From Legionella genomosp. 1 (GTDB lineage Bacteria > Pseudomonadota > Gammaproteobacteria > Legionellales > Legionellaceae): a DNA stretch of 5,500 nucleotides. Below the pieces are notes generated by a model, which did not search any database, was not told the DNA's origin, and saw only the letters and a program-made list of their open reading frames with translations. Shown piece by piece: positions 5,012 to 5,500 of this stretch. Each line of letters starts with the position of its first letter. Position 1 is the stretch's first letter. Both the position numbers and the translations under genes were made by a program. The stretch is from assembly GCA_945889365.1 (NCBI GenBank), contig CAMDBQ010000114.1, positions 1 through 5,500 on the forward strand, written 5' to 3'.

Positions 5012-5500
5012 GTGGATAAGTTATGGTTGAAGTGCTATCAACAAGGCGTTCCTCATGAAATCAATCTCAGTGAATTTTCCTCCCTAGCCGACTTATTCAA
5101 TGAATCATGTCGCAAATTTACCGATAAAATTGCCTACATGAACATGGGTTCAGAGATAAATTTTACTCAGCTAGATAAACTCAGTGCTGAATTCGCGTCC
5201 TATTTGCAATCATTAGATCTGCAAAAGGGCGCTAGAGTGGCACTCATGATGCCAAATTTACTACAGTATCCAGTCGCATTATTTGGTATTTTGCGCGCAG
5301 GCTTCATTGTGGTGAACGTCAATCCGCTTTATACCAGTGAAGAGCTCACCTATCAAATCAATGATTCCGGCGCTGAAGTCATTCTTGTTATGGCTAATTT
5401 CGCCAAAACAGTTGAAAGATCGCTGCCCAACATGCCTGCATTAAAGCACGTTGTTATTACAGAAATGGGCGATTTATTTCCGTCCATTAAACGGATCATT
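5012..5500 (+). CDS. fadD: Long-chain fatty acid-CoA ligase, N-terminal part (cut by window edge)
   Basis: FadD activates long-chain fatty acids to acyl-CoA with ATP, through an acyl-adenylate, at the inner face of the cytoplasmic membrane, and feeds beta-oxidation or phospholipid synthesis. The 163 visible codons are open to the edge and cover the start of the ANL-superfamily adenylation domain. The match to gammaproteobacterial FadD is strong: DKLWLKCYQQGVPHEINLSE at 2-21, the NMGSEINFTQLD segment at 44-55, MPNLLQYPVALFGILRAG at 80-97 and VNVNPLYT at 101-108. The ATP/AMP motifs (YTSGTTG and later) lie beyond the window. It begins with GTG behind a good AGAAGG Shine-Dalgarno, and is transcribed divergently from minC across a 64-bp gap. 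No FadR-type operator was recognised in that gap. Confidence 0.95.
   Translation, partial: MDKLWLKCYQQGVPHEINLSEFSSLADLFNESCRKFTDKIAYMNMGSEINFTQLDKLSAEFASYLQSLDLQKGARVALMMPNLLQYPVALFGILRAGFIVVNVNPLYTSEELTYQINDSGAEVILVMANFAKTVERSLPNMPALKHVVITEMGDLFPSIKRII

Overview
The window reads as a stretch of chromosome from a gammaproteobacterium of moderate GC. The FadD, RodZ, RlmN and LpxH sequences look most like Legionellales or related intracellular or aquatic lineages. That placement rests on remembered family resemblance, not on a search. Gene density is high, and I see no transposase, phage gene, tRNA, rRNA or CRISPR array.

Layout, left to right. Six complete genes and one partial gene lie on the minus strand; one partial gene lies on the plus strand. 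Positions 1-335 hold the N-terminal half of rodZ (cut by the left edge). A 146-bp gap follows, carrying a good sigma70-type promoter for rodZ. Next come rlmN (482-1594) and ndk (1601-2029), 6 bp apart and read as ndk then rlmN. An 84-bp gap (2030-2113) holds the ndk promoter and a perfect 8-bp dyad over its -35 region. Then come two proteins I do not recognise (2114-2764 and 2784-3467), followed by lpxH (3470-4198) and minC (4195-4947). A short divergent promoter region (4948-5011) separates minC from fadD, which starts at 5012 on the plus strand and runs off the right edge.

Transcription probably falls into four units: minC-lpxH-orf227-orf216, ndk-rlmN, rodZ, and fadD. The minC-lpxH junction is an ATGA overlap and the lpxH-orf227 gap is 2 bp, so this unit looks translationally coupled. 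Themes are cell shape and division (MinC, RodZ), envelope lipid A synthesis (LpxH), fatty acid activation (FadD), nucleotide pools (Ndk) and rRNA/tRNA methylation (RlmN). The two unknown proteins ride in the minC-lpxH unit and are the main unexplained content. One has a three-fold glycine-rich heptad repeat produced by a 21-bp tandem duplication. I found no convincing new multi-gene system; the novelty is limited to those two orphans, an isolated minC, a missing pilF between rlmN and rodZ, and a few regulatory structures.
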